DNA of 64,000 bases from Drechmeria coniospora (GCF_001625195.1 NC_054391.1:1-64000); one strand, 5' to 3'. Shown: positions 21,140-32,591, numbered from the stretch's first letter. The notes: generated from the sequence alone by a model not told the origin. Numbers and translations: made by a program.

Positions 21140-23080
21140 TTGACAAATTTTCCCAACTATATTCAGACAACAATCTATATAATGATTTTAACTCCTTCGA
21201 TCGGATTTGCCTGCTGGGCTGCATTGTTGTGGTTTTTCTTGCCGAACCTTAGCAGCGCTCGTCGTTCAAGAGATACGCTGGCCGCAGGTTGGATTACGAA
21301 CGTTCGAAGAACTTTGATCACCCGAGACGAACCTCCGATAAATCTTGTTTTCCGAGGAGACATGAGACCATTCTACCACGTCAAGCCCGAAGGCGGGTTT
21401 TTCCCCCAGGATCCAATATACCCCACTTCCAACAAGCCATTCAGAATAGCACTTCATATGCGCAACAAAAAACTCCAGAAGACTGCGTTTGTATCGACAT
21501 CACATAACCCAGATACAGCGATTGCGTACGCTAGAGGTATTGACGAATCCAGTGGGTTTCTTTATCTCATTCACCCTACGCCGAACATAATTGACTCGAC
21601 AACTTCGAAAATCGGAGATCTCATCTATAACGAGGAATGTTTAGCACTAGGGGGCATTTCGTGGTCACAAGTTGTCGGGTGGGTAGGGTACGACGAGTAC
21701 AAAGCATGGCAGAATTTGCGATCGCCTGACTTGGAGGGACTCTCGTTTTCCGGCAAGAGTCAGCTTACGCCAGCACTTCGCGAACAATTTATGAAAGAGA
21801 TGCCTCGAATGACCAAAAATCCGGACTACCTTGGGGATCTATATGCGACAAGTGAACTTTCATCCTTAACGGAAACGGTAGACTTTGAAAATCGGAAGCA
21901 AGCAGAATTATTCATGCAGAAGGTCGGCAGCGGTAAGGATGTTGGATGGAAGGGCAAATTTCCGCTGCCAAACGACGTTAGAAATAACCGACTCCTGGCT
22001 AAGTTGCGCAAGATGCCCGAGCTACTTCAAAACGGCGATAGCAATAACGGTGCCCCAGGCCGCAAACGCCCCAATATCGATAGGGAGCCACAGTCGAGTG
22101 ACAGTCGCATCCTGGAAGATTCTCTGGGAACTTTCAACCCGTGCTCATTAGGAAGCCGGAAGAGAAGCGGGGAGTGCCAACCAAAGGATAAGCTCGTCGA
22201 GCCCGAGGAACCCGTTAGTCCAAGTACGAGGCGCGTTAACGTCCCAGAGGAGATTCCGAAAACGCCAGTAGAAATGTTAGTACCTAAGCTGGTTAAGGGC
22301 CTCAGTTGGCTTCAAGTCGCGAGGATCTTAACCAATATAGTAGATTCCGCTACCAATCGTATACAGGCAGCCCCATTAGACGACAGTCACGAAACGTTAT
22401 CATCAGAACTCAAGAAGGCTGGAATGGTACTATCTGGTATACTTAACGATACAGTTCCCGGCTTAGTAGAGGTCGAAGATCATACAGCAGAGCTAAGTCG
22501 GAAGCTGGCATCGATCCAAAATAGCGATTCAGCTCTCGATAAAGCGCGATCAGTCCTGACGGCAATTCTCGAATACGACGCCCAATTAGAGCTAACAATA
22601 TTTGAAAACTACATACCGGGCGTTCCCGAGTTGATAAAAAACTACCAAAAGGAATATGCGGAATATAAGAAGTTTAAAGGAGAAGAGAACCCATTCGCAA
22701 AGGGCAAACGAATTGCAGAGTATATCACAAATGGGGCCTTCGATACCCTTAACGACGTAATCCGAGATTGGGTCCCCGGCTATCAGGAAGCCGAAGATAG
22801 CATAACAATCGAAGCAGAAAAGATACATCGAAAGATCGAGGATAAGTCAGAAAGCTTTTGGGATATTGTACAAGCGGAAATCGCAGCTCCTGCTAAGGTT
22901 GTTACCGATGCACTTCATCTGGTCTTGCAAAACTATATTCCAGGCGAGAAGCAGGTCGAGGGTCTTATCTTTAGCAACGGACAAGACGATAAGACACTCC
23001 AGCCTAGCGAGAAGCTGTCGCCAGAAATGGCAAGTTCTTCCACTTCAAGCCCGCTACCCAAGCATATCCGCGAACAATAG
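21140..23080 (+). CDS. Heat-labile-enterotoxin-A-like ADP-ribosyltransferase, putative
   Basis: A single-exon ORF of 646 residues. An N-terminal hydrophobic segment (about residues 11-35) could be a signal peptide or signal anchor. Residues about 68-190 have the fold signature of the enterotoxin A-chain family: an Arg at residue 72 in an F-R-G-D context, an S-T-S at 119-121, and the region just before A-L-G-G-I-S-W where the family's E-x-E pair normally sits. Here the residues at 164-166 are N-E-E, so the first Glu of the pair is replaced. The rest (about 300-646) is mostly charged helix with four copies of a V/I-P-G motif about 54 residues apart. Such proteins are secreted enzymes in several insect- and plant-associated fungi. 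Activity cannot be judged from sequence. The TE-rich flanks fit an accessory gene. Confidence 0.85.
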   Translation: MTNFPNYIQTTIYIMILTPSIGFACWAALLWFFLPNLSSARRSRDTLAAGWITNVRRTLITRDEPPINLVFRGDMRPFYHVKPEGGFFPQDPIYPTSNKPFRIALHMRNKKLQKTAFVSTSHNPDTAIAYARGIDESSGFLYLIHPTPNIIDSTTSKIGDLIYNEECLALGGISWSQVVGWVGYDEYKAWQNLRSPDLEGLSFSGKSQLTPALREQFMKEMPRMTKNPDYLGDLYATSELSSLTETVDFENRKQAELFMQKVGSGKDVGWKGKFPLPNDVRNNRLLAKLRKMPELLQNGDSNNGAPGRKRPNIDREPQSSDSRILEDSLGTFNPCSLGSRKRSGECQPKDKLVEPEEPVSPSTRRVNVPEEIPKTPVEMLVPKLVKGLSWLQVARILTNIVDSATNRIQAAPLDDSHETLSSELKKAGMVLSGILNDTVPGLVEVEDHTAELSRKLASIQNSDSALDKARSVLTAILEYDAQLELTIFENYIPGVPELIKNYQKEYAEYKKFKGEENPFAKGKRIAEYITNGAFDTLNDVIRDWVPGYQEAEDSITIEAEKIHRKIEDKSESFWDIVQAEIAAPAKVVTDALHLVLQNYIPGEKQVEGLIFSNGQDDKTLQPSEKLSPEMASSSTSSPLPKHIREQ

Positions 23081-23861
23081 GGCTTCTTTTTCGGAAATGC
23101 GCTGGACAAAGACCTGGCTGCGGAATGCACCCAGGCTAGAGTGGGCGAGGAGAAAAGGAGGGGAAGCGCGAATGCACAAGACGGTTGGAAAGCCAAGCTG
23201 CCCGAGTTTACAAAGCAGTGTTATGAGGAACAGTTCAGGGACTGGCGGCGGAAATCGTATACGAGCAGGCGATCCCTTTAGCTTGAGATATATACTTGAA
23301 GGCATATGAGTACATATGGGTAGCAGAGAATCTTTCCTTGCCATTAATTAATTTCAGTTTTAATCTTCAGCATAGTAGCTTAACATACAATATCAAGCAA
23401 TGATGGCCGGAAAGAAGGAGAGGATGAGTATTCGAAAGGAAATTGCTGTACGCTCGTGCAGATAGCTTAGGGTTCGCCCTGTTCGCGATCTTGACTATAT
23501 CGGATTCGTCCGTGTCCGTAGCGAACACCCAAAGCTTTAAACCCTACTCGTTACATACCTATGTTCCATCTAGGCTATCGACGTGGAATCCGGTGAAAGA
23601 TCCTCGCTAGGCAAACAATGAAAAGGTTAAGGAGCGGTCCAGGTCGACTTCTCTGGCCTCGACTATCGTAGCGTGGTCCCGTTTCCCGGCGATCGCTCGT
23701 CCAGTGAACTTCGCCTAGGGGTGTGAACTGATTGCCGGAAGGATATCAAACCGGTGCAGATTGAGGAATGTAGGAGCAGGGGGGGCTTATCTAAAACAGT
23801 TCAAGTTGAGCAGGTTTATTGGAAGTTGTCCTGCCTGAGTGTCCGTCCCTTCTCTAATTCG
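23081..23861. other. Region downstream of the toxin-like gene, no gene
   Basis: A short open stretch continues after the toxin-like stop, but overlapping frames up to 23344 show no family features. The remainder looks like decayed DNA with scattered stops on all frames. Confidence 0.5.
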
Positions 23862-24032
23862 TATTATGGTATCGGGCTTAGCCCGATATAGGAGAACGGA
23901 GGGAACCAAGGGACCCACTAGGAAGAACGCACACAACTAGAAGCCCTAGTTGCCAAGTAGTTTTCCCTCCTTCAAGTCTTTTAATAAACATCATTGAGAG
24001 CCCTAGAGCAGTTGCCTAGTGACTCCGTAACA
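23862..24032 (+). mobile_element. Solo LTR, 171-bp family, copy 1
   Basis: A 171-bp element starting TATTATGGTATCGGGCTTAG and ending GTGACTCCGTAACA, with an AATAAA signal near its 3' end. It is flanked by a perfect 5-bp target duplication ATTCG (23857-23861 and 24033-24037). Nearly identical copies are at 37825-37995 and 53427-53597. Confidence 0.92.
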
Positions 24033-25085
24033 ATTCGGTCGATAACTTTGTAGATAGGTAAGGAGACGGGGCTTTTATTCGTAGTCCTAGGGTCTTGTAT
24101 GTCTACGGTGCCTCCTCCAAAATGATCGCCTAGAGTCTCTAAGAACTATTCTAGTCCCTAGCCTCGTTGTCTTAGTTAGCGTAATCTTACTACCGTAGGT
24201 TTTTGCAAGATAAAGCCTTAGTCTATAAGGTTCTCTATACTATCTTCTGTAGTATACTAAACGTCTATATCGTCGGCTACTGTTAATATTAGTCCGATTC
24301 TTGCGACTAGTATAATGCGATTAGAAGGGAAGATCTAGTGTAGGAGCGCTAGGCTATTATCCTACCTTGCATTGCCGGGTCGAGAATGTTTTGAGTTCCG
24401 AAATTCTAGAAGTAGATCTTAAACGAGGGAACTATACTTAGTGCGCATTCTAGTAATGCTAATGCTCTCTAGCTGTATTGTAAGCCCGCCTATCCATTAC
24501 GTCGATAATTCTGTACTAATAGCTAGCTGCTCCCTATTAAGCAAACCTACTACTGCGTAAGAAGCGTGGTTAGTACTATACTTATGCTCTCTCTTGCCGG
24601 TAAAGATAAATATTCGATTGCATTCGGTATATCTATAGTGCGGTAATTTATAATATCTATATATCCTATTACGTTAGAGAGACGATCCGTACCCGAGTTT
24701 ATAATATATCCGGTTACGATAGCAGCCTTATCTCCTTTACTGAGGGTAAAGTTTTATACCGGTATAGCTCGTTCCTTTGTAGTAGGTAAACTACTTTGCG
24801 CTAACGAAGATTCTTCCGTAGTAACGAAAGTGTACTTTCTGCCGATAACTTCTATAGTGTTACGAACCAACTACAGCTAGAGGAACCAGCCTACTTAACA
24901 GGCCCGTAAGACGCGGGGTAACTTGCATATAGGTGGAACCTATTACGTGTCCTCCTTGCGCTTATCTATGCAAGGACTACTGGATCATTACGCTCTGTGT
25001 AATCACTATGATTACCACTAAGCAAGCTAAGCAAGGTAAGCAAGGCGAGCAAGGACTACTGGATCACTACGCTCTGTGTGATCAC
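24033..25085. other. Heavily decayed transposon-like DNA
   Basis: AT-rich sequence with dense TAA/TAG codons. On the minus strand between about 24640 and 24150 a coding-like trace (Arg- and Tyr-rich, with many stops) suggests a RIP-type-degraded transposase or polymerase of unidentified family. From 24960 to 25080 there is a two-copy tandem of a roughly 70-80 bp unit containing GGATCA(C/T)TACGCTCTGTGT and AAGCAAGCTAAGCAAGG. Confidence 0.45.
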
Positions 25086-25667
25086 TGTTAAAATACTAGG
25101 ATTTATACTAGTAAGACTACCCAAATAGGATACTATCCTATTATTGCTACTACCAGTAGCAACTGTCAGAAGTACTACTGCTGGCAGATATACTATACTA
25201 TACTGAGAGTATAAGTAAGTATACAGAGCTGACTAATAGTATATAACATACTATTTCTCTAAACTATTGTCAAAGATACTTGCCTAATTAGGTATAGTAC
25301 AGAATGCTCTAGAACATTCTAGAATATTCTAGAATATTCCATACCCCACTCATGGAATGTACTGGAACTCCTTGGAATAAGCCGGAATGTTGCTTACCCT
25401 ACTTATGGAATAAGCTGGAACCTTATGGAATAAGCTGGAATGGTCTTTACTATATTTCTACACCTATATAAGGCAGTAGCCATTCCCTTAGAATAGTTTC
25501 TCTTTTGAAACAATCGCAATCGTTTGTATAAATTGGTACTACTAAGTATACACTCTTATCCAGTTACTAACTGGTTCCCCTTGTGCTGTTACTAACAGCC
25601 TGATTGATTCCCTGGTCCGTACGATATACTTCCACTACCCCTCCTCTTGCGCACCAAAATTGCAAGA
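25086..25667 (+). mobile_element. LTR-like element, TGTTAAAA-family, plus orientation
   Basis: A 582-bp element starting TGTTAAAATACTAGG and ending TTGCAAGA. It contains a CTATATAAGG promoter-like box near 25463 and the CCAGTTACTAACTGG and GCTGTTACTAACAGC palindromes. It is bounded by ATCAC on both sides (25081-25085 and 25668-25672). The empty site can be read in the neighbouring tandem unit at about 24998-25025, which supports an insertion with 5-bp duplication. Confidence 0.75.
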
Positions 25668-26140
25668 ATCACTATGATCACCACTAAGCAAGCTAAGCAA
25701 GGCGAGCAAGGCGATCCAAATAAAGGAATGAACAAGTATATATAGAACAGGCATTACCAACTAGCTAGTTCAGTTCTTCATTGATCAATCTAAGCAATCA
25801 GTTCATTATTGATTGAGAAGTCTTCAAAGCTTCTTAACGGAACTCTTAGTAGACATACTGTTTACGCCAAGCCTGACTCACTACCTAAGTGACAGAACTC
25901 TTAGGACGCTTTAAGCATCCGTTACAAACAGTAACCAGATTAGCGAGCCGAAAGCAAATGGCGGCCCCTGCAATAATATAACTAACAGTAGCAATAATAC
26001 AATAGGTAAGGTAAGTCTACCCGAACTAGATTAAATAACGCTAGCTGGGGAATCTCCGAGATAGTACCGAGACGGTCCCTATAGGAGGGGGAATAATTGT
26101 AAGGCTAGGTGTACGTGTAAAACCCGGGTAGACAGGGAAG
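25668..26140. other. Spacer between two inverted LTR-like elements, with a gag-start-like relic
   Basis: It contains a TATATATAGAACAGGC promoter-like stretch and, at 25960, an ATGGCGGCCCC start followed within eight codons by TAA. This looks like the leader and gag start of another degraded LTR element. No intact ORF is present. Confidence 0.4.
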
Positions 26141-26830
26141 TCTTGCAATTTGTATGCGCAAGAGGAGGGGGTAGTGGAAGTATATCGCACGGACCAGGGA
26201 ATCAATCACGCTGTTAGTAACAGCAAAATGGGTGCCAGTTAGTAACTGGGTAGGAGTGCATACTTGGTAGTACCAAATTATACAAACGAATGCGATTATT
26301 CTTCTAACCAAAGTGCAAGGGAAGTACGGCTATTTATCCTACAGAGTAGTACCTTGTAGGTCCAGATTGTGGCTGTACAGTCGTACTATAGTTTGATTTA
26401 CCGTTTGGTTGCACAATGTTTTGATCGCCCGTTATAGTCGCACAATGGTTTGATCGCAGTTTCGGTTCTACAATAGTTTGATTGCCCGCAGTAGTACTGT
26501 AGGCTGGCAATAGCTAGTAGCGATTGGGAGAGCGGTAATTGTTATTCCGATCAATTGGCTCCAGTGGTCGACTGGCTACTACATGTACAAGTTGTATTGT
26601 AGTAGTAAGTTGGCCGGCAGTAGTACTGCCGCCAGTCGCTCCGAGTCGTAGTTCGGAGAAATAGTATGTTGTATACTATTGGTCAACTCTTTATACTTAC
26701 TTATACTCGCAGAATAGTATAGTATATTTGCTAGTAGTAGTACTCCTAGTAGTTGCTACTAGTAGCAGCAATAATAGGATAGTATCCTATTTGGGTAGTC
26801 TTACTAGTATAAATACCAGTATTTTTAACA
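26141..26830 (-). mobile_element. LTR-like element, TGTTAAAA-family, minus orientation
   Basis: A 690-bp inverted relative of the 25086 element. On the minus strand it starts TGTTAAAAATACTGG at 26830 and ends TTGCAAGA at 26141. Flanks are GGAAG and GAAAG, a 5-bp target duplication with one mismatch. It is rich in CAGTAGTACTG-type palindromes and shares the block with AATAGGATAGTATCCTATTT with the region at 20390-20452. Confidence 0.72.
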
Positions 26831-28016
26831 GAAAGTAGGGTAGCCCTAGGAGTAGGGCACGCCCCGGCTACAAAAGGAGTATAAGTACGGAAGCTTGAAA
26901 GGGGTCAAGCTTTTGTCTTAAATACTACTCGATTTCTAAAAGATGGCTCACTTGCTTACCTAACTGTCTTCGAACTGGCCCGCCTATTACAATGACATTC
27001 TCGAAGTATCGAACTCCTACTTCAACGCGGAGCGCCGTAGTACTAATAACATATATGTAATCCCTCTTCCTAGCAGACACAACTATGAGGATCCTATAAG
27101 TAGGCGAGCAGAGACTCATATCTTCAAAGTACGCCTAAATCCGCCGCGTCTCGGTTCCGGTATCCTACTGAACGGAAGTACCAGCAGGCGTCGATGCTGT
27201 AGTGTTAGTACTCAGGCCAGGCGAAAGTGCACTCTTGTAACGCGTTGTACTGGTATCTACTGTCTGTTTTTGGTCGATACTAACAACGCTAGTGGTAGGT
27301 ATGTGACCGCGGGCCCCCGTTTGGTTACCTTGGCCAGCAGCCGTTACCCCCTCATGCAGCAAGTGTGAACTCGGATGGTGTTCAGCTCCTGGTTCGACGG
27401 ACTCAAATCCTTGCAGTATTGTACGACGTATATAGTCAGGGGGGTATCGATCACTTACAAGGGTACGGAGTAGACTTTTGTAACTTACTATCTGGAATCT
27501 ATAAGGGAGTACTACAAGTGTCTCGCCTTGCTCCTGAGGCGCATAGCCGCCGGTTCAATTTGTTGCAGCCAATGCATGAATAGTCTGGGTGGAAGACCGC
27601 CTTAGGTGCAACAAAGTTCTATCACTTTGGGTCGGCGCACCCAGTAATAGCTGGGCGCCACCAAGATGCAGGGGCTTACCTGAAACATGTGTAGCTCCAT
27701 ATATATTGGCAGGCAGCAGAGGCCAACCCAATAGCGAGTGCAGAGGCCAACCCAACAAAATGCGGTGATGCAGCTCGTCAGATTGCTAAAATTACGAGAG
27801 CGGGACCTTATAATAAATGAGTTTTGTTAGAAGGCGACAACTTATGAAATACTAGCAAAGTAAGGAGGGGAAGAATAAATAATACCTCCTTACTAAGTTA
27901 CCCTACTCTTTCCTTTATTGCGAACTATACTACTAGGCTTTTACATCCACAAACTCGGCCCGTTGAACTGACTGCGGCTATCTATTCTCCAGAACATCAT
28001 CTCCACCAAACCCAAT
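26831..28016. other. Gene-poor sequence with a relic shared with 31.8-32.1 kb
   Basis: At about 26999-27042 the sequence AAGTATCGAACTCCTA and TTCAACGCGGAG is shared with the tandem repeats at 31.8-32.1 kb. Short ORFs at 27165-27583 have no recognisable features. The segment just before 28017 is presumably the promoter of the next gene. Confidence 0.45.
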
Positions 28017-28831
28017 ATGGCAACGCTCCTTGCCCCAACTCCCGCCCTTCCGGCCCTTAACAAGGCTCTGGGGGTTCAATGCTTCGAGAAGAGCCGCGGA
28101 CTGTACGTGGTTTTCACCACCAGGAGATGTTTTACAAGCCGACTAATTATCTCCGGCTCAGATATAACACTCTGCGTAACGACAGTGAGCAGCCACCGGT
28201 TGATGGCGAGCACATCCAGAACCTCGCCACCATCTTCGTCCGTCATAACGCCCAGAACGCACTCGGCATCCACCTGATCCACGGTCACTTCAGCATACCC
28301 GAGAACACGGTCCTTCTGGGAACCAACTTTGAGGGTCCAAAGGGCCGCTGGGCCAAGGTAACGGGGATTGAGTACGTTGACCCAGCCAGCGTCCACGGTC
28401 ACATTTTCGTTCTTAGCGACGACGGTCTCTGCGCCTACGAGTACCAGGAAGGCCCACTGCCCGATGTCTCTGTTGTCGGTAGAGGCTTTCTGCGTGAGTT
28501 CGTCAACTACCTTGTCGCCAACCACCTCACCGAACTCATCGGCCTCCAAGTCCTCAGCGATTGCGGCGGCAACCAGTCCATGTACGAGCTCATACTCAAC
28601 GAAGGTACTGTTATGCTTCAGGAAGATGCCGTCAAGAACTGCGAGCCTACCAGAGTGACTGGGTGGAAGTTTGAGGCCGGTCCCAGTGGTCCTCGCGCCT
28701 GCCAATCCAATGAAACGCACTCTACGATGACTTCGGGCAACCATAAAGTCTTTAACGCCGGCAAGCCGCTTCCGAAGCTCAAGAACGTTGATGATCTCAA
28801 GGCAGCCCTGGCCGTTGCCGGAGTGATTTGA
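28017..28831 (+). CDS. Conserved-looking hypothetical protein, two exons
   Basis: The model joins 28017-28102 and 28162-28831 and gives 251 residues. The intron of 59 nt starts GTACGT, carries a CGACTAAT branch-like site and ends CTCAG. Removing it links an N-terminus (MATLLAPTPALPALNKALG) to a downstream frame that is open for more than 200 codons. The alternative is an unspliced ORF from an ATG at 28079, which lacks the natural-looking N-terminus. No signal peptide, membrane segment or cofactor motif is seen. The C-terminus (KPLPKLKNVDDLKAALAVAGVI) looks like an amphipathic helix. I do not recognise the family. Codon use is ordinary and no nonsense codon is present, so it is probably a functional gene standing in decayed surroundings. 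Confidence 0.75.
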
Positions 28832-29160
28832 TTTTATGTTTTGATTCGATCGAGAGTAATAATTACCCTAGCTAGGGCTTTGGAAATCAGCTATATGATG
28901 GCAGCTTTATTTTGGAAAGAAGGAAGATTAGCCAAGATACTAAATTGACCGAATCATTCTGGGTTGCAGTTGCTAGAACATTTCAAGACGAACTCGAGAG
29001 AGTTAGACGTGTTGTGATATCTAACACACTAGTAAGTAACGAAATATATTGGAGGTCTCGCAAGGCGATGACTGCTGGCTTCTCTATTTTTTTTAATCCT
29101 CTGCTCCTTACTGGACGGTATTGAAGTCCAATATACCTATACCCGGAGCCACCGTCGCGG
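28832..29160. other. Convergent intergenic spacer
   Basis: AT-rich spacer between the convergent genes ending at 28831 (+) and 29161 (-). No gene is seen. Confidence 0.6.
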
Positions 29161-30271
29161 TTAATCCAAGCCATCGAACTTGGTCTGCGGATGGATGAGG
29201 AATCCATCTAACGACATCATATTGTAGCGTCCGCGCTCGTCGTCGCTAATAGGCACTGGCTCTGGTTCGTTCGCAAGACGGCTGGTAAAACCACTCGACA
29301 GCAACACACCCAACGCCCTTGCCAGCTTGACCGTTCGGAGCTTATCATCAGACATGCCTCCAACTTCCTGCTTAAACCTATGCCAGAAGACATCCTGAAG
29401 AATGTTGTAGTCTTCGAATCGCGTCCAGCCATTGTGGAGATGAAGTTTCCCGGTCAGGGATTGGAGGGAATGCAAGTTAAGCCCGAATGGACACACTTCA
29501 GCTTCCGCCCAATCGATAACACCAACGAGATGGCAAGTCACTTCATGCACCATAATGTTGCAAGAGCCGAAATCTCGGTGGAGGAGAACCATGGGTAGAG
29601 ACAGGATGTTGTCCATCGAGTCGATACAGGCTTGGATGATAGGCTGGAATCGGCTGGGAAGCGCCGAGTACAAGGCTTGTAGGTCCCTCACGTAGGTCCG
29701 TCTCAAATTGCTGCGGTACTCTAAGCTGACTCGCCGAGGGGCTTTCCAAGATAAAGCCATAAAGCTGCGAACAGTTTGAGTATCTGGCCCTAAGGGTGGG
29801 AGGAAGGAATGTGTAAAGACTAAAAACATACTGCGCTACGTCCCCGATAAGGTTTTTGCGGCGGGCAAGATTTTCGGGAGAGTTTTCCGGGAAGCCATGT
29901 GCCAAAATTAAATCCAGATGCGTTACTCCGCGGACACGGCTCATCAGGTAGACACAGAGCGGCTCCCCTTCGCCTTCCCCTACCTTGCCCTCGAAGGACA
30001 CCTGCGGCGCAAGGGATCCGTAGACCTCGTTCAATTGGGAAGTGACTTCAGTCTTGAGTGCCAGGGACTCGAGGCGGAACTGTACGACGTATTCTAGTTC
30101 AGGGCCGGCATAGACGGAGTAGCTGCATACGCCCTGGACATCGACGGGTACGATAGTGTCGCCGGCAAGCTCTCTCGCTTTGGCGTCGCATGCGGTACGG
30201 GTTGCGGATGTTTTCTTGAAGAAGGCCTCAATCTCTGCATCGACAGAGTACTCTGAGTACGTTGTCGTCAT
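29161..30271 (-). CDS. APH-family (aminoglycoside/choline-kinase-like) phosphotransferase, two exons
   Basis: The model is the complement of 29161-29764 joined to 29832-30271, giving 347 residues. The 67-nt intron (29765-29831) starts GTATGT, has a CTCAAAC branch-like site and ends GCAG. It changes frame exactly as needed to join the DVAQ-type helix to FMALSWKAPRR. The catalytic loop VLLHRDFGSCNIMV and the metal-binding VIDWAEAE are typical of the APH family (Pfam APH), which resembles protein kinases. Fungal genomes hold many such proteins, mostly of unknown substrate, so an antibiotic-resistance role should not be assumed. The N-terminal lobe is divergent (VVQFRLESLAL may hold the Lys-equivalent region, but no clear Lys is seen). 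All key C-lobe residues are present. Confidence 0.88.
29765..29831 (-). other. Intron of the APH-like gene
   Basis: A 67-nt GTATGT..GCAG intron. Its length is 1 mod 3 and it accounts for the frame change between the two open segments. Confidence 0.85.
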
Positions 30272-32365
30272 TATGGCGCTATTGACTGATTGTGCTAGAG
30301 CCTTGGGGAGACCGGGGACGATAGCCTTAAGTGATAGAATACGGAGAGATGGCTCGAGAAGGAGGTGGAGGGAGTCGTGCTCTTTGCTGAGACTGCTGCC
30401 CCGCTCGCACTATCCACTGCCGCACGTGAGAAGATTCGATCATGTGCCTATGCGCGTGGTTCCTGTATTGCGACAATGGGTGTAAAAGCAGATACAGAAG
30501 GCAGCTAGCTATTAATGCGGTAGATCAGCTGTTATAGTAATAAGAGTTGTTGAATCCGTAGGAATGCTTGCCTTAATTGAATTGGTATGGAGAAGCAAAA
30601 AGTAGAGAATAGGAAGTAGGGTTACGAACCACTGGAGGTAGTGTACTTTGTACCTGGCCTCTAGCTACAGCAGGGAGGTGACTTACTGCTGATGCCGCTA
30701 AAAACGGCGTGAGAAACCTCCAGATTGGGCTGTAATTGGGCTGTGCCAATAGAGCTTGTATTTACTGTAGGAAGATACGAGGCCTTTTACGATGACCTCG
30801 AATTGAGCCGCCTAACAAAGATGCCCGTAGCTCATAGCACTCCCAACTTGAGGGGATCGCCGCGACCCGGCTGTGGGTGATCGAAAGCTGGAAGGCTGAT
30901 AGTTTGATTTGAGGCTGGCTGAACCGGCTGTTGTATATAGAATTGACTAGCCTGGCTGTATGGTATCGTGACCTGGCTTTTTGGTATTAAGAGCATCATT
31001 AGTTCGTTAATTGGCATAAATTGCGTTGGAGGCATCGCAAGTTGCTGTTGGATGGCATCTGCATACTGCAGGTGCCTTCATCCTTGATCCTTAGTTGTGC
31101 TACAGTGAGTATCGAAAAGTTACAAGCCAGTGGGAAGTAATAGCGCCGACACGTTTTGGCTCGACGCTTTTGCAGGCCCGCTGTATTACCTCCTATTGGT
31201 TGTACAACGCCGAAGCTTACTGTAGATCCGTTCGTTACAACGCTCTCCAATCAATCTTACCGTACGAGGCTGATGGAGGTAACCCGGGCGCGGGTTGCGC
31301 AAGGAGCCTTGAGGAACGAAGTCGGCGAATGGAGCCATAAATATAAAGAGAATGTGTAGTGGTAGAAGAGGGTGCATTTGCGCCTACAAAGCAGGAGACG
31401 GGGGGGCAACTCTGGGAACATAGCCAAGGCAGCCTGGGAGCGGCAAACGCCAGCCACAACTCTCGGGTTGGCTCCGAGGGCAGCATGTAGGCCAATCGGG
31501 GGCAGCCAAAACAACAAAGATCTTTGAGGGGAAGCTAACCTCGTACAGGCGGTGCGTTAGAAGACCTTTAGTTCCTCAAGGCATGGCTGTAGCGGCCAAC
31601 TGATACGAAGTCTGGCGCTTACCGGGAACGTTGGAATCCGGGTCGCGGACAGTAGAATCCCTGTTGATCGTGGGTTTGTAACTATGACTGGTTAGGATTA
31701 GCAGGCCGCGGGTGAATTGACTACATACGGACAGCGCGCCGATTATCTTAGGATTAAGGTATTATTGGTTGTTGATAGCAAAGCCAAAGTGCCTCCTTAA
31801 TCCGGCGCATGGTTGTAGCATTCTTCAGGTATCAAACTCATACTTCAACATGTAGCGCCGTACTCCGTAGTACTAAACGGCTTGCAGGTAATTAACCTTT
31901 CTAACCCGACCGTAATATTTGGTTGTTGGTGGACCGACAGGCTTGATAAGGATGCTTCCTTAGTCCGGCGCATGGCTGTGTTATTCTTAAAGTATCGAAC
32001 TCCTATTTCAACGCGGAGTGCCGTAGTACTAAACGGCCTGCAGCCGACTGTATTGCTATATGTTGGTGGACAGGCAGGCTTGGTAAGGATGCTGCTTCCT
32101 TAGTCCGGCGCACGACTGTTTCACTGTGGAATCGGAGGAGTATTTGTGTTCACCACTCCGTTGTTGCCAAAAGAACGCTCCATCATACTGGCACAGTGAC
32201 TCTGTAGCTCTGTTCCAGAACATGAGTAGGCTCCTGTATACGTTGCCGAACAGGCAACACTGCTTACGCGGACGCAACCCGCCTCGCAAGCTGAAACGCC
32301 CGTATTGTATGCTCCCCGCTCTTTGAATCATTTATTGTGGCGGGATTCTTTTCCTGGTAGAGTAG
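30272..32365. other. Two-kilobase gene-poor region with a local tandem duplication
   Basis: The upstream region of the APH-like gene is followed by sequence with only short, featureless ORFs. Between about 31785 and 32117 a unit of roughly 145 bp is repeated two to three times: CTTCCTTAGTCCGGCGCA, a T-rich link, AGTATCGAACTCCTA, TTCAACGCGGAG and GTAGTACTAAACGG. One part of the unit recurs at 26999-27042. I cannot name the element. Confidence 0.5.
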
Positions 32366-32591
32366 TTGGTTGGCATCATAGGATTAAGTTCCCTGCATGA
32401 TGCAGGTGCATTCGAACTTGAGTTTATATGGCTACGAGTTCGTATCGCGGCCAGCCTATACGAAGCCCGGGGCGTAGGCACTGGGCACGACTCAGGTATT
32501 TCAGCACATGTTAATTTCCTCGTTTGCTTCTCACCTGGTGTAACACCTGCTTCTGCCAAGGATAATAGAGCTATCGGTATATATCGGTGGT

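Noticed and set aside
28076..28744. A 222-codon minus-strand ORF opposite the 28017-28831 gene
   Set aside because: The plus-strand model has a clean intron and natural N- and C-termini. The minus ORF has no recognisable features.
29161..30271. Antibiotic resistance gene
   Set aside because: The catalytic loop is APH-type, but fungal genomes carry many such kinases of other function. Nothing specific to drug resistance is visible.
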